From contig NZ_FRCM01000003.1 in assembly GCF_900142915.1 (NCBI RefSeq), forward strand, positions 620,504 to 684,503: a stretch of 64,000 bases of DNA. The letters are read 5' to 3'. Position 1 is the first letter of the stretch. Each line of letters starts with the position of its first letter. Origin of the DNA: Mucilaginibacter sp. OK098. Lineage in GTDB: Bacteria; Bacteroidota; Bacteroidia; Sphingobacteriales; Sphingobacteriaceae. The notes below the pieces were generated by a model that made no database searches, was not told the DNA's origin, and saw nothing but the letters and a program-made list of their open reading frames with translations. Of the stretch, positions 25,692 through 36,354 are shown piece after piece. A program made the translations under genes and the position numbers.

Positions 25692-27347
25692 ATGAACAAA
25701 ACTATCATTATAAATATAAACGGCATCGTATTTCACATCGAGGAAGATGCCTACGAGATCTTAAAAAACTACATGACGGATGTAAAACGTCATTTCTCAA
25801 ACTCGGCTGATAGCCTTGAGATAACAACCGATATTGAAAACCGCATTGCCGAAATGTTTAGCGAGGCCCTTGAAAAAGAAAACAAGCAGGTTATTGTTGA
25901 ACAGGATGTTAACAGCATTGTTGAACAAATGGGAAGCGTTGCTGACTTTGAAAGCGCCGAAGGTGAAAACAATAGTCACACTACAACTAATGCTTATAAT
26001 ACTGAAGGCCGCAGGCTATTCCGCGACCCTGACGATCATTTGGTTGCAGGCGTATGCTCCGGAATTGCCAATTACTTTAATATTGACGCTGTTTGGATAA
26101 GGCTTGCCTTTGCATTATTTACACCGGTAGGCGGTACCGGTTTTTTGCTATACATTATATTATGGATTGTTGTGCCCAAAGCAGTGAGCCGCGCCGATAA
26201 AATGGCCATGAAAGGCGAAAAACAAAATCTTCAGGGCTTTAAAAAGAATTTGGAAGATGAATTAAGTTCTGTTCGCCAAAACCTTTCAAATTTTGGCCAT
26301 GAGGCCAGGCCATTTGTATATAAGGCACGCGACTTTGTGGGCGATTTTTTTCATCACCTGGGGATCTTTTTTAACGGAGCAGGCAGGGTGTTTATAAAAC
26401 TGCTGGGCGTAGCTATATTGCTGGCCGCTTTTGCCGCTGCTATTTTCCTGGTGGTGGTTTTTGTAGGCACAATAGGGTTTGGTGCTGAATTTGGCGACCA
26501 TATACTCCCATTCCGAATGGCTTCAAGCGAGCTTGCTGATAACGTTTTAACAGCTGGCTTCCTTACCGCTTTAATACCCCTTATAACCATTATACTGGCA
26601 ACCATTAAAGGGATATTTAATGTAGGCAGCATTGGCAGATCAACAGGTACTGTTTTATTAGTATTGTGGCTATGCTCATTGGGTATGCTTATATTTTATG
26701 CCACTAAGATTGCTTCGGGTTTCAGGGAGCAGGCCAGCTTTACCGAGACCGTTAATTTAAAGCTTACAAAAAACAACACCTATTACCTGAAACTGAACGA
26801 TATAAAATATTTTTCGCACGATGACAGCGTACGGCTTGATATTAAAAACCATTTCCGCAACATGGTAGTTACCGATGAAAATTACAATGGCTTTCATAGC
26901 GAGCCACGCAGCGTTACCTTATATATTGAAAAAAGCGATGTTAATCATCCAGTGCTTGAAGAATCGTTCAGGGCTAACGGCGGCAACTATGAAGCAGCTT
27001 TATTTAACGCCCGCAACACCTCTTATATATTTGCACAGCAGGACACCGTTTTAAAGTTTGATTATACCCTGCGTAAAAGGCCAAATGCGTTATGGCACGC
27101 CGAAGAGGTGGTGCTAACCTTAAAATTGCCTTTAAACGCTAAAGTTATAATTGACCAAAAGCTTGACAATTATTTACAGGACGTTAATTTATATGATTGC
27201 CGTAATTTAAACAAAACGGACAATAAAGCTACTTCTTCAATTTTTAACATGACTGACAACGGGCTACAATGTAAAGTTGATACCATTGTTACAGCTAAAA
27301 AGGATAGTGTTAGAAAAGACAGTGTTAAGAAAGATAGCGCGCAGTAG
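25692..27347 (+). CDS. PspC-domain envelope-stress membrane protein
   Basis: In this 551-residue protein, residues ~1-85 form a small cytoplasmic domain (TIIININGIVFHIEEDAYEIL, ending VEQMGS). The PspC domain is at ~105-165: FRDPDDHLVAGVCSGIANYFNID, then a membrane helix FALFTPVGGTGFLLYIILWIVVP. A further amphipathic segment and three more membrane helices follow at ~235-345, then a beta-rich C-terminal region (~350-530). The tail is a short run of KKDSVRKDS-type repeats. PspC proteins sense membrane stress. It is operonic with padR, and the gene has a strong terminator. Confidence 0.88.
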   Translation: MNKTIIININGIVFHIEEDAYEILKNYMTDVKRHFSNSADSLEITTDIENRIAEMFSEALEKENKQVIVEQDVNSIVEQMGSVADFESAEGENNSHTTTNAYNTEGRRLFRDPDDHLVAGVCSGIANYFNIDAVWIRLAFALFTPVGGTGFLLYIILWIVVPKAVSRADKMAMKGEKQNLQGFKKNLEDELSSVRQNLSNFGHEARPFVYKARDFVGDFFHHLGIFFNGAGRVFIKLLGVAILLAAFAAAIFLVVVFVGTIGFGAEFGDHILPFRMASSELADNVLTAGFLTALIPLITIILATIKGIFNVGSIGRSTGTVLLVLWLCSLGMLIFYATKIASGFREQASFTETVNLKLTKNNTYYLKLNDIKYFSHDDSVRLDIKNHFRNMVVTDENYNGFHSEPRSVTLYIEKSDVNHPVLEESFRANGGNYEAALFNARNTSYIFAQQDTVLKFDYTLRKRPNALWHAEEVVLTLKLPLNAKVIIDQKLDNYLQDVNLYDCRNLNKTDNKATSSIFNMTDNGLQCKVDTIVTAKKDSVRKDSVKKDSAQ

Positions 27348-27371
27348 GCAGTAAAAAAGTTAGCAATTGGC

Positions 27372-27448
27372 AATTGGCAGTTTGCGGCAGGCAGTTATTG
27401 GAGAATTATATCTGCAAACTGTTTTCTGAAAACTGCCAATTTTTTTTC
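27372..27448 (+). terminator. Terminator after pspC-like gene, built from ggcagttt repeats
   Basis: The arms aattggcagttt (27372-27383) and aaactgccaatt (27430-27441) are followed by seven more T. The surrounding region repeats ggcagt and actgcc words. From there to 27823 I see no gene. Confidence 0.65.
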
Positions 27449-27823
27449 TGCCTGCTGAAAACTGCGAACTAAAACCGTTGACCGATAAAAATTGGCTGCT
27501 TACCGATGAAATCCGCCCATTGACCAAAAAATCAGGTTTAGCTGTAACCTTGCACCCTCTTTTTGCATCTTACAAATAACTAAAACAAATTTAAAGCACT
27601 AACCGGCGGCCCAAATAAGCTGCCAATTAAAATAGGTCAAAAATCCTTATGGGAGTTTTATTGCCTTACAACAACTAAAACATATGAAGCAAATAAAATA
27701 TACATTCTAATACATCAGCCACTGCCTGGTAAATAACCGGGGAATTCAAAAACTTAACAAACAAATTTTTAAAAAGAACAACATTCTTTAATGGGCAAGT
27801 TATTGCCTTAAAATTAACAAACC

Positions 27824-30277
27824 ATGAGACCCATCGCCATAAAAATATTAACCATAATACTGTTTGCCATTGCAGGGATATCCCTGGGATATGCGCAACC
27901 GTCAAAATCATCAGCCAAAATCACAGGCGCGCTGCTTGATGAAAAAGGTAAACCAATGGATTACGCAACGGTATCCCTTCTTAATGCCGCCGACTCATCA
28001 GTAGTTAAAGGTACATTGAGCAATGATGCCGGCACTTACGCCTTTGATCATATAAACACCGGTACCTATATTATTAAGGCTAGCGTTGTAGGATATGAAA
28101 AAACTGCCAGCAAACCTTTTAGCGTAACTGATGGCTCAATTGTTACTGTACCAGGGTTAAAAATGCAACAGGCCAGTCATGCTTTAAATGCAGTTACCAT
28201 AACAGCGTCAAAACCGCTGATTGAACATAAGATTGACCGCACCGTGATGAACGTTGAAAACAGTGTAATTGCAGCAGGTAATACCGCTCTTGAAATACTG
28301 GAACGCGCACCCGGTGTTTCTGTTGATAAGGATGATAACATCAGCATAAAAGGAAAACAAGGTGTTACAGTAATGATAAATGATAAGCTTACTTATCTTA
28401 CTTCAACCCAGCTGGCTACGTTGCTTCGGTCGACCGATGGAACTACTATTCAGTCTATCGAGATCATTACCAATCCTTCTGCCAAATACGATGCAGCGGG
28501 TAATTCAGGTATTATAAATATCAAGCTTAAAAAGAACAAGCAAAGCGGTACCAACGGCAGCGTAACACTTGGAGCAGGTTATGGTTCTACTTTTAAGGAT
28601 AACGGCACTTTAACATTGAATCATAAAGAAGGTAATTTAAATGTGTTTGGCTCATTTAGTCATGATGACCGTAAACGTGAACACACCCTGAATATTAAAA
28701 GAATTGTTACTGACAGCACAGGGGCCAAAACCTATTTTAACCAGTTCTCGTCAATTCCGAATGATAACCATAATAACAGTTATCGCTTAGGCGCCGATTA
28801 TGACATCAGCAGCAAAAACACTATTGGCTTTTTAGTGAATGGATACTTTAATAAGGAACAGGACGATAATGCTAATAAGACATACATAAGCACACAGCCA
28901 AATGTTGTAAATTCCTACCAAACCACAACGTCGCAAATTAACCAAACCTATAATAACATTGCCCTTAACCTTAATGACCGGTATAAGATAGATACAGCCG
29001 GCCAGGAACTTGCCGTTGATTTGGATTATTCGAAATTTAAAAACAACTCAGCCGCTCATTACGATACCTATTTTTATTTACCTGATGGCAGCACAATGGC
29101 GCCGCCTGTATTTTTACGCAATCAAACGCCATCGGTTATTACTATCCGTACCGCTAAAGTTGATTACACTTATCCTATTAATAAAATACTTAAGCTGGAA
29201 ACCGGCTTTAAACTGAGCGATGTAAAAACCGACAATAATTTACAGGCACAGAAACAGGTAAACGGCAGTTTTATAAATGATACCACGCTTACAAACAGGT
29301 TTGTTTATACCGAAAAAGTTGATGCCGTTTATGCAAACCTGAGCCAGAATTATAAAAACTTTTCAATACAGACAGGGCTAAGGGGAGAGTACACCAGCTC
29401 AATTGGTAATTCGATCACTAACAATCGGGTTGTTAAACGCCATTATTTTGATCTTTTCCCCAGTGTTTTTATAAATCAAACCCTTAATGATAAAAATGAA
29501 ATGGGATTATCTTACAGCCGCCGTATTGACAGGCCGGGATATGATGACCTTAACCCATTTGTATATTACCTTGACCAATATACTTATCAAAAAGGTAACC
29601 CTTTCTTAAATCCGCAATACACTAATAACTTTGAGTTTAATTACACTTATAATAAATCAATTACATTAACATTGGGCTATAGCCATACATCAGGCGCAAT
29701 AACCCAGATCTTGTTAACTGACCCAAAAAGCAAGGCCACTTACCAAACAAATTTAAATTTACAAAGCCAGAACAACTATAATGTAAACCTGTACGCACCT
29801 TATACCATAGCCAAATGGTGGGAAGGCAATGTTAACGTTACCGGGTTTTACCTGAAGTTTAAAACGGATACACTTTTAGGAGGTAAACTTGATAATGGCA
29901 AAGCTGCCTATCAAATCCGGACCACACAAACTTTTATGATAGCCAAAGGCTGGAAAGCTGAACTGTCAAACTATTACAATTCAGCAATGACTTACGGCAT
30001 TTTCAACATCAAACCACAATATGCAACAGATGCGGGTATCAGTCATTCATTTGCCAACAAAAAGGCAAATATCAAACTTTCAATGAGCGATATCTTCAAT
30101 ACCCGCCGTAATGATGTTACCAGCTATTACCAAAGCAATAACCTGGACATCAAACAAAAAAATGAAAGCCGGATTACCCGTTTAACATTTACTTACAACT
30201 TTGGTAACAATAAAATAAAGGTACGCCAGCACCAAAGCGGCGCCGATGACGAAAAAGGAAGGGTGAAGGGAAATTAG
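27824..30277 (+). CDS. TonB-dependent receptor-like outer-membrane beta-barrel protein
   Basis: This 817-residue protein has a signal peptide (to YAQP, ~26), then a carboxypeptidase-regulatory-like domain (~32-115, KITGALLDEKGKPMDYATVSL). A plug follows (~125-230: LNAVTITASKPLIEHKIDRTVMNV, SIEIITNPSAKYDAAGNSGIIN). The rest is a barrel of the outer-membrane protein beta-barrel family found alone (no SusD partner) in Bacteroidota. The C-terminus ends in a charged tail rather than the usual aromatic residue. The ligand is unknown; peptide, siderophore or metal uptake are possible. Confidence 0.88.
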   Translation: MRPIAIKILTIILFAIAGISLGYAQPSKSSAKITGALLDEKGKPMDYATVSLLNAADSSVVKGTLSNDAGTYAFDHINTGTYIIKASVVGYEKTASKPFSVTDGSIVTVPGLKMQQASHALNAVTITASKPLIEHKIDRTVMNVENSVIAAGNTALEILERAPGVSVDKDDNISIKGKQGVTVMINDKLTYLTSTQLATLLRSTDGTTIQSIEIITNPSAKYDAAGNSGIINIKLKKNKQSGTNGSVTLGAGYGSTFKDNGTLTLNHKEGNLNVFGSFSHDDRKREHTLNIKRIVTDSTGAKTYFNQFSSIPNDNHNNSYRLGADYDISSKNTIGFLVNGYFNKEQDDNANKTYISTQPNVVNSYQTTTSQINQTYNNIALNLNDRYKIDTAGQELAVDLDYSKFKNNSAAHYDTYFYLPDGSTMAPPVFLRNQTPSVITIRTAKVDYTYPINKILKLETGFKLSDVKTDNNLQAQKQVNGSFINDTTLTNRFVYTEKVDAVYANLSQNYKNFSIQTGLRGEYTSSIGNSITNNRVVKRHYFDLFPSVFINQTLNDKNEMGLSYSRRIDRPGYDDLNPFVYYLDQYTYQKGNPFLNPQYTNNFEFNYTYNKSITLTLGYSHTSGAITQILLTDPKSKATYQTNLNLQSQNNYNVNLYAPYTIAKWWEGNVNVTGFYLKFKTDTLLGGKLDNGKAAYQIRTTQTFMIAKGWKAELSNYYNSAMTYGIFNIKPQYATDAGISHSFANKKANIKLSMSDIFNTRRNDVTSYYQSNNLDIKQKNESRITRLTFTYNFGNNKIKVRQHQSGADDEKGRVKGN

Positions 30278-30279
30278 TA

Positions 30280-30373
30280 GAAAGTTGGCAGTAAGCAGTG
30301 GACAGTTTAAAAAAGCAAGCAGTTTGCAGTGAGTATGACACTGCAAACTGGCAACTGCCCACGGCCAACTTTC
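30280..30373. terminator. Nested hairpin between convergent genes
   Basis: Outer arms gaaagttggc (30280-30289) and gccaactttc (30364-30373) enclose an inner perfect stem agtttgcagtg / cactgcaaact (30321-30331 and 30339-30349). It is made of the same cagtttgc-type words as 27372-27448 and probably terminates both flanking genes. Confidence 0.55.
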
Positions 30374-30375
30374 CC

Positions 30376-32931
30376 CTACTGCCCTACCATAAATACAGCA
30401 TTGCTTAATAATAGCTTACCGTTTTCCCAGAAGCTGCGGAATATAGGATCATCAACCATGTATATTACAGAGCCACGGCCCATTGACTGGACACCAAGCA
30501 GCAGGCCATCTTTAATTTTCTCTTTACTTTTTTGCCCTACAAAGCCTGATACAAGCCCGTCCTTTTTAACCGTACCCACATTCCAGCCCTCATCACCCAA
30601 AAAATCATAAATATCATCGCTCAACTTTATAGAGTAATAGTAATTAGGCAAGCCAAAACCGAGCGGGTGCGTGTTATCAAGGTTCAATTTATAAATAGCG
30701 CCCGGTACGCTTGAGCGCAGGGCGTCGCGGTCGCGGGAATCATATAATAATATAGGCAAGTCCTTACTTTTTATGTCGGCCTTATCCTCTTTCTTTTCCT
30801 CTTTTTTCTTTATCAAAAATCCTTTTTTATCAACCAATTGCGCTACCGCATTCTGGATAGCTATCAGCTTACCGCCATCGTGGATCCAGCTTATCAGTTT
30901 ATCGGATGGAAAACCATCATACTCACCGTCAGGAAATATGGCAACATCAAAGTCGGCAAGCCTGGCCCTGCTCAGGTCCTTGTACCTTACCAGTGTAATG
31001 GGGTAGCCTATCTGTTGTTCAAAAAAGTGCCATACTTCGCCCATCGCTTCTGAGTTTACATCATCACCTGCTGCAAGCATAACCCGGGGCTGGCGGATAT
31101 ACTTTATAACATCCGACCCTAAATCATATCCCTTTTCAACAAAGCCTGATGTTAGGGGGGTAAGATCCTGGTTAAGATCTGTAGCTATGCGGGCAACGGT
31201 TTCATCAAAATCGCCACGGTCATTCCCTGCTCTGGTTACCAGTAACGACCCGGCTGCAAACTTTTTGCCGGCTGCCTGGAAAGGCCGTTCGGAATAACGT
31301 ACTTTAATCCCGCTTTTTAGCAGCGTTGCCAAAAACTTTACATCATTAACCGATTGCCAGGTTGATACATAAGCATAAGCATGCGTGTTAACCAGCACCT
31401 GCGGTTTTGAAGCGCCGAATGTTGCAGCAGCCGGTTTTAACGATTCTTTTAAAGCGTAAGCCTTTAAGCCGTAAACATAAGGGAGCGACCATGCTGTTAT
31501 GTCATAAGTGTTTGAGTCGGCCACAAAGGTTTTGGGCTCGAGCAATACATTTAATAATACTGACTTTGACTGGTAGGCATTTATCACCAAATCATTGGGG
31601 CCAATGGTGTACTGTTCGGTTTTGTTGGTAGTATAATTATACCCGGTAACATTATTTTTTAAGCCGAAGCCATATTGAATGCCATTCCTGTCGAGGAGTT
31701 TGGCCAGTGCATTTACCTTATCTACGTTATCATTTTCAATAACGTATGTTTTGTATTCGCCGGGAGGATTGGCTCTGCTGTTATCATAAAACCTTTTAAA
31801 CTCATCCAAAAGCTTTAATGAATATGCCGATGCCGATTCAATGGTGCTTAAACTGGTTGAATGATGATGTGCAACCCTTTGTACCAGCGTTAATGTATCG
31901 CCACTACGGGTAAGTACGGCAAGCCCAGCGCTTATTCCGCCTTGTTCATACGTCATCCCTATTGAGCCATTGTAGATAGGGTAAGTATCGCCATATGATG
32001 GATATAAAAGATCAAATTCCTGTTTGGTAAAATACAACCAGCCATTCTGATCAAAATATTTTGCATTGTTTTTACCGATGATTGTTTGCATTTCGCGCTG
32101 CCATGAGGTAATCACCTTGTGAAAGGGTTCGGCTGCCGGGGCAAAGTAGTAAGGTGAATTATAGCCCTGCTCGTGGTAATCAACATGTACCTCGGGCAGC
32201 CATTGATTAAATAATGCCAGGCGGGCCTGTGTTTCTTTTTGCGTTTGCCATGCCCAATCGCGGTTCAAATCGAAATAATAATGGTTTATCCTGCCTCCCG
32301 GCCATGGTTCGGCATGTTCGCGGGCAAACGGGTTGGCATCGGGCTTATCGCCTTTAACCGAATTATAAAAATTCACATAACGATCGCGTCCATCAGGGTT
32401 TAAGCAGGGGTCAATAACCACTACCGTGTTTTTTAACCAGGGTTGTGTGCGTGTGTTTGCCAGATCAACTATATCATACAAAGTCCACATGGAAGCCTCC
32501 GAGGATGCAGGCTCATTTCCATGTACGTTGTAGCTTAACCAGCAGATCACGGGTTGGTTTGAGGAAGGTGCAGTTGCATTAATAGCAGCCGTTTTCAAGC
32601 TATTGTTATTGCCACTACCTGCTGCACCTATATTTAATCCGGCAAGCTTCAAATTGTTCTGACGGATCTCTTCAAGCCGGCCTATGTTCTCGTCTGATGC
32701 AATGAACATGGCTAAAAGAGGCCGGCCTTCGTTAGTTGAGCCGTACTGAACCAGCTTTACATTTTTCGACGCCTGGGCTATGTATTTAAAATATTCTACA
32801 ATTTTATAATGTGGGGTAAATTGCTCCCCTAATTTATAACCTAAAAACTTTTCAGGCGATTGGATTCCCTGCGCAAAGGCAGTACAGAAAGAACCTAATA
32901 TTATAAATGACAGGAGTAGCTTTTTTATCAT
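30376..32931 (-). CDS. Secreted zinc carboxypeptidase (peptidase M14 family)
   Basis: This 851-residue protein has a signal peptide (to FAQG, ~21). The M14 domain covers ~35-370: WLSYNVHGNEPASSEA gives the zinc-binding H-x-x-E, NPDGRDRYVNF is the substrate-binding loop, LPEVHVDYHEQGYNSPYYF holds the third zinc ligand, and MTYEQGG the catalytic Glu. A C-terminal part at ~640-850 resembles a class I glutamine-amidotransferase-like fold (VAIFPDGEYDGFPS). The combination is typical of large exported Bacteroidota M14 peptidases. It probably digests peptides outside the cytoplasm. Confidence 0.9.
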   Translation of the reverse strand: MIKKLLLSFIILGSFCTAFAQGIQSPEKFLGYKLGEQFTPHYKIVEYFKYIAQASKNVKLVQYGSTNEGRPLLAMFIASDENIGRLEEIRQNNLKLAGLNIGAAGSGNNNSLKTAAINATAPSSNQPVICWLSYNVHGNEPASSEASMWTLYDIVDLANTRTQPWLKNTVVVIDPCLNPDGRDRYVNFYNSVKGDKPDANPFAREHAEPWPGGRINHYYFDLNRDWAWQTQKETQARLALFNQWLPEVHVDYHEQGYNSPYYFAPAAEPFHKVITSWQREMQTIIGKNNAKYFDQNGWLYFTKQEFDLLYPSYGDTYPIYNGSIGMTYEQGGISAGLAVLTRSGDTLTLVQRVAHHHSTSLSTIESASAYSLKLLDEFKRFYDNSRANPPGEYKTYVIENDNVDKVNALAKLLDRNGIQYGFGLKNNVTGYNYTTNKTEQYTIGPNDLVINAYQSKSVLLNVLLEPKTFVADSNTYDITAWSLPYVYGLKAYALKESLKPAAATFGASKPQVLVNTHAYAYVSTWQSVNDVKFLATLLKSGIKVRYSERPFQAAGKKFAAGSLLVTRAGNDRGDFDETVARIATDLNQDLTPLTSGFVEKGYDLGSDVIKYIRQPRVMLAAGDDVNSEAMGEVWHFFEQQIGYPITLVRYKDLSRARLADFDVAIFPDGEYDGFPSDKLISWIHDGGKLIAIQNAVAQLVDKKGFLIKKKEEKKEDKADIKSKDLPILLYDSRDRDALRSSVPGAIYKLNLDNTHPLGFGLPNYYYSIKLSDDIYDFLGDEGWNVGTVKKDGLVSGFVGQKSKEKIKDGLLLGVQSMGRGSVIYMVDDPIFRSFWENGKLLLSNAVFMVGQ

Positions 32932-33094
32932 GGATGTGGATTAAGTAAAGGCTAATATAAAATTAATTTGTTTGAACTGGAACTATGCTAGTTAAAGAAG
33001 GGGCAGAATTTCATTTTCCTAAAAATTTTAGCAAAAACAATTGAAAATTCTTAAATTCGAAAAAAATCAAGGCCCCGGACAAAATCAAATCATA

Positions 33095-35248
33095 ATGACA
33101 CCCATACAGGCACTGCAAAAATATTTTGGATACAGCGCGTTCAGGCATCAGCAGGAAACAATTATCCAGCATATTTTAGATAAGAAGGATGTGCTTACGC
33201 TAATGCCTACAGGTGGTGGTAAATCTCTATGTTACCAGCTGCCTGCTGTACTGCTGGATGGTTTAACCATTGTGATCTCGCCGCTTATTGCATTGATGAA
33301 GGACCAGGTTGATGCCCTGAATGTTAACGGCATCCCGGCGGCGTTTATTAATTCAAGCCAATCTACACAGGAACAAATAGAAATAAGCACCCGGCTAAAA
33401 AACAACCAGATAAAGCTGCTGTACCTTGCCCCTGAGCGTTTGTTTGGGAAAGAAAGCAAGCTGATGGACTTTTTAAAATCTCTGCCTGTTGCACTTATTG
33501 CTATAGACGAGGCGCATTGCATTTCGCACTGGGGGCATGATTTCAGGCCCGAGTATTTGATGCTTGCCGGTCTGAAGACTGAATTTCCAACTGTGCCGGT
33601 TATTGCGCTTACCGCCACAGCCGATAAACTTACCAAAAAAGATATCCTTGAAAAGCTGAACCTTAAGGATCCGGAGGTATTTATCTCCTCATTTAACCGT
33701 GAGAATATTACATACCGCGTTATCCCAAAAAGAAACAGTTTTAACCAGTTGCTTACTTTTTTGGATGAACGGAAAGAGGATTCAGGCATTATTTATTGCC
33801 TGTCGCGGAAATCAACCGAGAGCCTGGCCGCCGACTTGAAGGAAGAAGGCTTTTTAGCGGAAGCTTATCATGCCGGTTTACAAAATGACGTTAAGGCCCG
33901 TACGCAGGAAGCTTTTTTGCGAGATGACGTACGGATAATTGTTGCTACCATAGCCTTTGGCATGGGCATCAATAAATCGAACGTGCGCTACGTGGTGCAT
34001 ATGGATCTGCCAAAAAATATTGAAGGCTATTACCAGGAAACGGGCCGTGCAGGCAGGGATGGGTTACCGTCAGACGCTATGCTGCTCTTCTCGCCGGGCG
34101 ACGCAATAAAACTGAAACAGTTTGCCATGGTTGAGGATAACCCGGATCAAAGCCGCATCATGCTTAAAAAGCTGGATGACATGGTGAATTACTGCCAACT
34201 GCATGCCTGTCGCCGGCAATTTTTACTCAAATATTTTGACGAAGATTTTCCAGCAAATTGCGGCTCATGCGATTTTTGTTTAACTGAGTTCACCAAATTT
34301 GATGCAACGCTGATTGCTCAGAAAGCGCTATCGGCAGTATCCCGGCTTAAAGAACGTTTTGGCGGTGCTTACGTGGTTGATTTTTTAAGAGGATCGCGAA
34401 GCGAAAAGATCCGCGAAGAGCATAAGCAACTTAAAACCTATGGCATAGGCGCCGATATCAGTAAACCGGAATGGCAGCGTTACCTGCGTGAGCTAACCGC
34501 CATGGGTTATTTACAGGTAACTGACGATATGTACCCGGTTTTAAAGCTCACGCCAAAAAGCGAAGCGGTACTAAAAGGACTGGAAAAGGTTGAGCTGGTT
34601 GCATCGCAAACTATTGAAGAACATCAACCCGCAATAGAGGCCCTTCCATTTGAAGCTGCCTTGCTAAACGAGTTGAGAAGCATAAGGCGGGATATTGCGC
34701 AACATGAAAATGTGCCTCCGTATATTATCCTGTCTGACGCCAGCCTGCAGGAAATGGCCACCTACCTGCCCCAAAGCCTGGATGAGTTGCGGCTGATCTC
34801 CGGTTTTGGTGATATAAAACTGGCCCGTTATGGCAGGGAGTTTTTGCTTCCGATTAAGGATTACAGCGCAAAAAATGGACTGTCATCCAAAATAAAAAAC
34901 AAAGTGCCCAAGCGTGAACGCAAAGCTAAAACGGGAAGCAACAGATCATCAGATACGGCAAAGGAAAGTTTTACCTTATACCGGGCTGGGAAACCTATCA
35001 GCGAGATCGCCACGCAGCGCGGGTTAGCGCCAACCACTATTGAAGGCCATTTAAGCTTTTACATATATAAAGGCGAAATGGAGGTGACCGAGCTGGTAAA
35101 ACAGGAAAAGATCCCCGCCATTAAAGATATAGTTGAAAGCTACGGGGCCGAAAAACTGGCGCCTATAAAAGAGGTTTTGGGGGATAACTATAGTTATGGC
35201 GAGATCAAAGCAGTTGTAGCCTGGATGCGGAAGAACGGGGACATTTAA
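33095..35248 (+). CDS. recQ: ATP-dependent DNA helicase RecQ
   Basis: I take the ATG at 33095 (717 residues); a TTG at 33041 would add 18 residues that do not resemble the family. A SF2 helicase core carries Walker A LMPTGGGKSLCYQLP, IDEAHCISHWGHDF, and the later GYYQETGRAGRDG. The RQC zinc site follows (CQLHACRR with CGSCDFC), then a winged helix, an HRDC domain (~525-600) and a C-terminal HTH_40-like segment (~625-715, with FTLYRAGKPISEIATQRGLA). It unwinds DNA in recombination and fork repair. The domain set and length fit Bacteroidota RecQ. Confidence 0.96.
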   Translation: MTPIQALQKYFGYSAFRHQQETIIQHILDKKDVLTLMPTGGGKSLCYQLPAVLLDGLTIVISPLIALMKDQVDALNVNGIPAAFINSSQSTQEQIEISTRLKNNQIKLLYLAPERLFGKESKLMDFLKSLPVALIAIDEAHCISHWGHDFRPEYLMLAGLKTEFPTVPVIALTATADKLTKKDILEKLNLKDPEVFISSFNRENITYRVIPKRNSFNQLLTFLDERKEDSGIIYCLSRKSTESLAADLKEEGFLAEAYHAGLQNDVKARTQEAFLRDDVRIIVATIAFGMGINKSNVRYVVHMDLPKNIEGYYQETGRAGRDGLPSDAMLLFSPGDAIKLKQFAMVEDNPDQSRIMLKKLDDMVNYCQLHACRRQFLLKYFDEDFPANCGSCDFCLTEFTKFDATLIAQKALSAVSRLKERFGGAYVVDFLRGSRSEKIREEHKQLKTYGIGADISKPEWQRYLRELTAMGYLQVTDDMYPVLKLTPKSEAVLKGLEKVELVASQTIEEHQPAIEALPFEAALLNELRSIRRDIAQHENVPPYIILSDASLQEMATYLPQSLDELRLISGFGDIKLARYGREFLLPIKDYSAKNGLSSKIKNKVPKRERKAKTGSNRSSDTAKESFTLYRAGKPISEIATQRGLAPTTIEGHLSFYIYKGEMEVTELVKQEKIPAIKDIVESYGAEKLAPIKEVLGDNYSYGEIKAVVAWMRKNGDI

Positions 35249-35396
35249 AGATCTTTTTGGCGGTGTGTGTTATGCTGCTGCTAAAGTTAAGGGAACGCTG
35301 GCTATAACAAGCCACAGGGCAACACCCAATAGCCCCACCTAAACGGCAACGCCTTCATGAACGCCCATAAAAAACAAACAACCGTGAATAATCCTC

Positions 35397-35680
35397 CCCG
35401 CTAGGCTACCGTGTACCCACAAGTTTTTATAAAACCCATGCGGGGTTCAATATTGGTAGAAAAATGCCAAGAAATATTTTTTGTGCCGGAGGTACAACAC
35501 CTATTCCGCCTTTTGGCTGGTTAACGAAAATCCGTGGTAAGATAGTTCAATAGGTTTCGCACCTATGGAGCGAAAATTGATTGTTTTTCTATTTTTCTAC
35601 CAATATTTTGCTCCTAACGGAGCAGCCTTTCTTTATAATTAATTGAAATAAAAGATGTGGGTACACGGTAGCCTACCGGG
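35397..35680. mobile_element. MITE-like inverted-repeat element
   Basis: Terminal arms ggctaccgtgtacccac (within 35397-35422) and gtgggtacacggtagcc (within 35656-35680) are perfect inverted repeats, extending with few mismatches to about 25 bases. Nested inside, tattggtagaaaa (35451-35463) pairs with ttttctaccaata (35593-35605), so the 284-base unit could form a long hairpin. No gene is inside. Nothing else is seen in 35249-35850. A nonautonomous transposon-like repeat is the likely reading. Confidence 0.6.
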
Positions 35681-35850
35681 GGAGATTTAGAGGGGGCTAC
35701 CATGCTTTGGGGGGAGAATTACATTTGTGTTACCCTTTTTCTACAGACGTTTTGCACCTACGACTTATTTCTAAAACGGGACCTCTTAACTTAATAACAG
35801 CTAACCTGCAGCATGCACCTATCATTTAAAAAACGTGCATTCAGTTCAAA

Positions 35851-36252
35851 TTATTGGCGCTGCACTTTTAAAGCCGGATGAACCGCATTATCAACCATAT
35901 CTAACTTTAGTTGAGCGGGTTCTGTAACATATATTGCCGACTTACCTTTATAATCAACCACCTTGCCGGTTACACAAACAGCCCTACCTTTAAAATCAGT
36001 TTCAGGGTGCCATTTAAATTTTGGATTTTCGGGTCCTTTAACCACTACCGTTAAATATTCCCCGGTTTCACTGCCAAGGTATAACAGCGTTGTATTTGAG
36101 CCAGAAACCACTTCGGTGCTGTAAACCTTATCGCAGATCATTACACTTTCGCCGGTATGTATAGCCGCATCCTTAGCGGCAATTTTTTTTTGTGCCGAAC
36201 AGCTAAATGCCAGCAGCATTATAAACGCGGGGATTAAAATTAATGGTTTCAT
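35851..36252 (-). CDS. Small secreted protein, possible OB-fold
   Basis: This 133-residue protein has an N-terminal hydrophobic signal (IPAFIMLLAFSCSAQ), which could be a lipoprotein signal with Cys near 18. The mature part reads as short beta strands: SVMICDKVYSTEVVSG, LLYLGSETGEYLTVVV, GRAVCVTGKVVDYKGKSAIYVTEP. The last phrase is typical of small OB-fold domains in exported nucleic-acid- or ligand-binding proteins. The specific role is unknown. Confidence 0.7.
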   Translation of the reverse strand: MKPLILIPAFIMLLAFSCSAQKKIAAKDAAIHTGESVMICDKVYSTEVVSGSNTTLLYLGSETGEYLTVVVKGPENPKFKWHPETDFKGRAVCVTGKVVDYKGKSAIYVTEPAQLKLDMVDNAVHPALKVQRQ

Positions 36253-36354
36253 TGAATAAAGTTACTGAATTGAAGGCGTATGTATGAACGTAATTAACCG
36301 GGAAGAATTGTACCCCGGTTACCTTATTGCATTCCCGCATTTTATAATGCATAA

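Noticed and set aside
27358..27480. Repeated ggcagt/actgcc words considered as a tandem repeat array or CRISPR
   Set aside because: Units are irregular and without spacers; they form a terminator hairpin, and a similar set occurs at 30280-30373.
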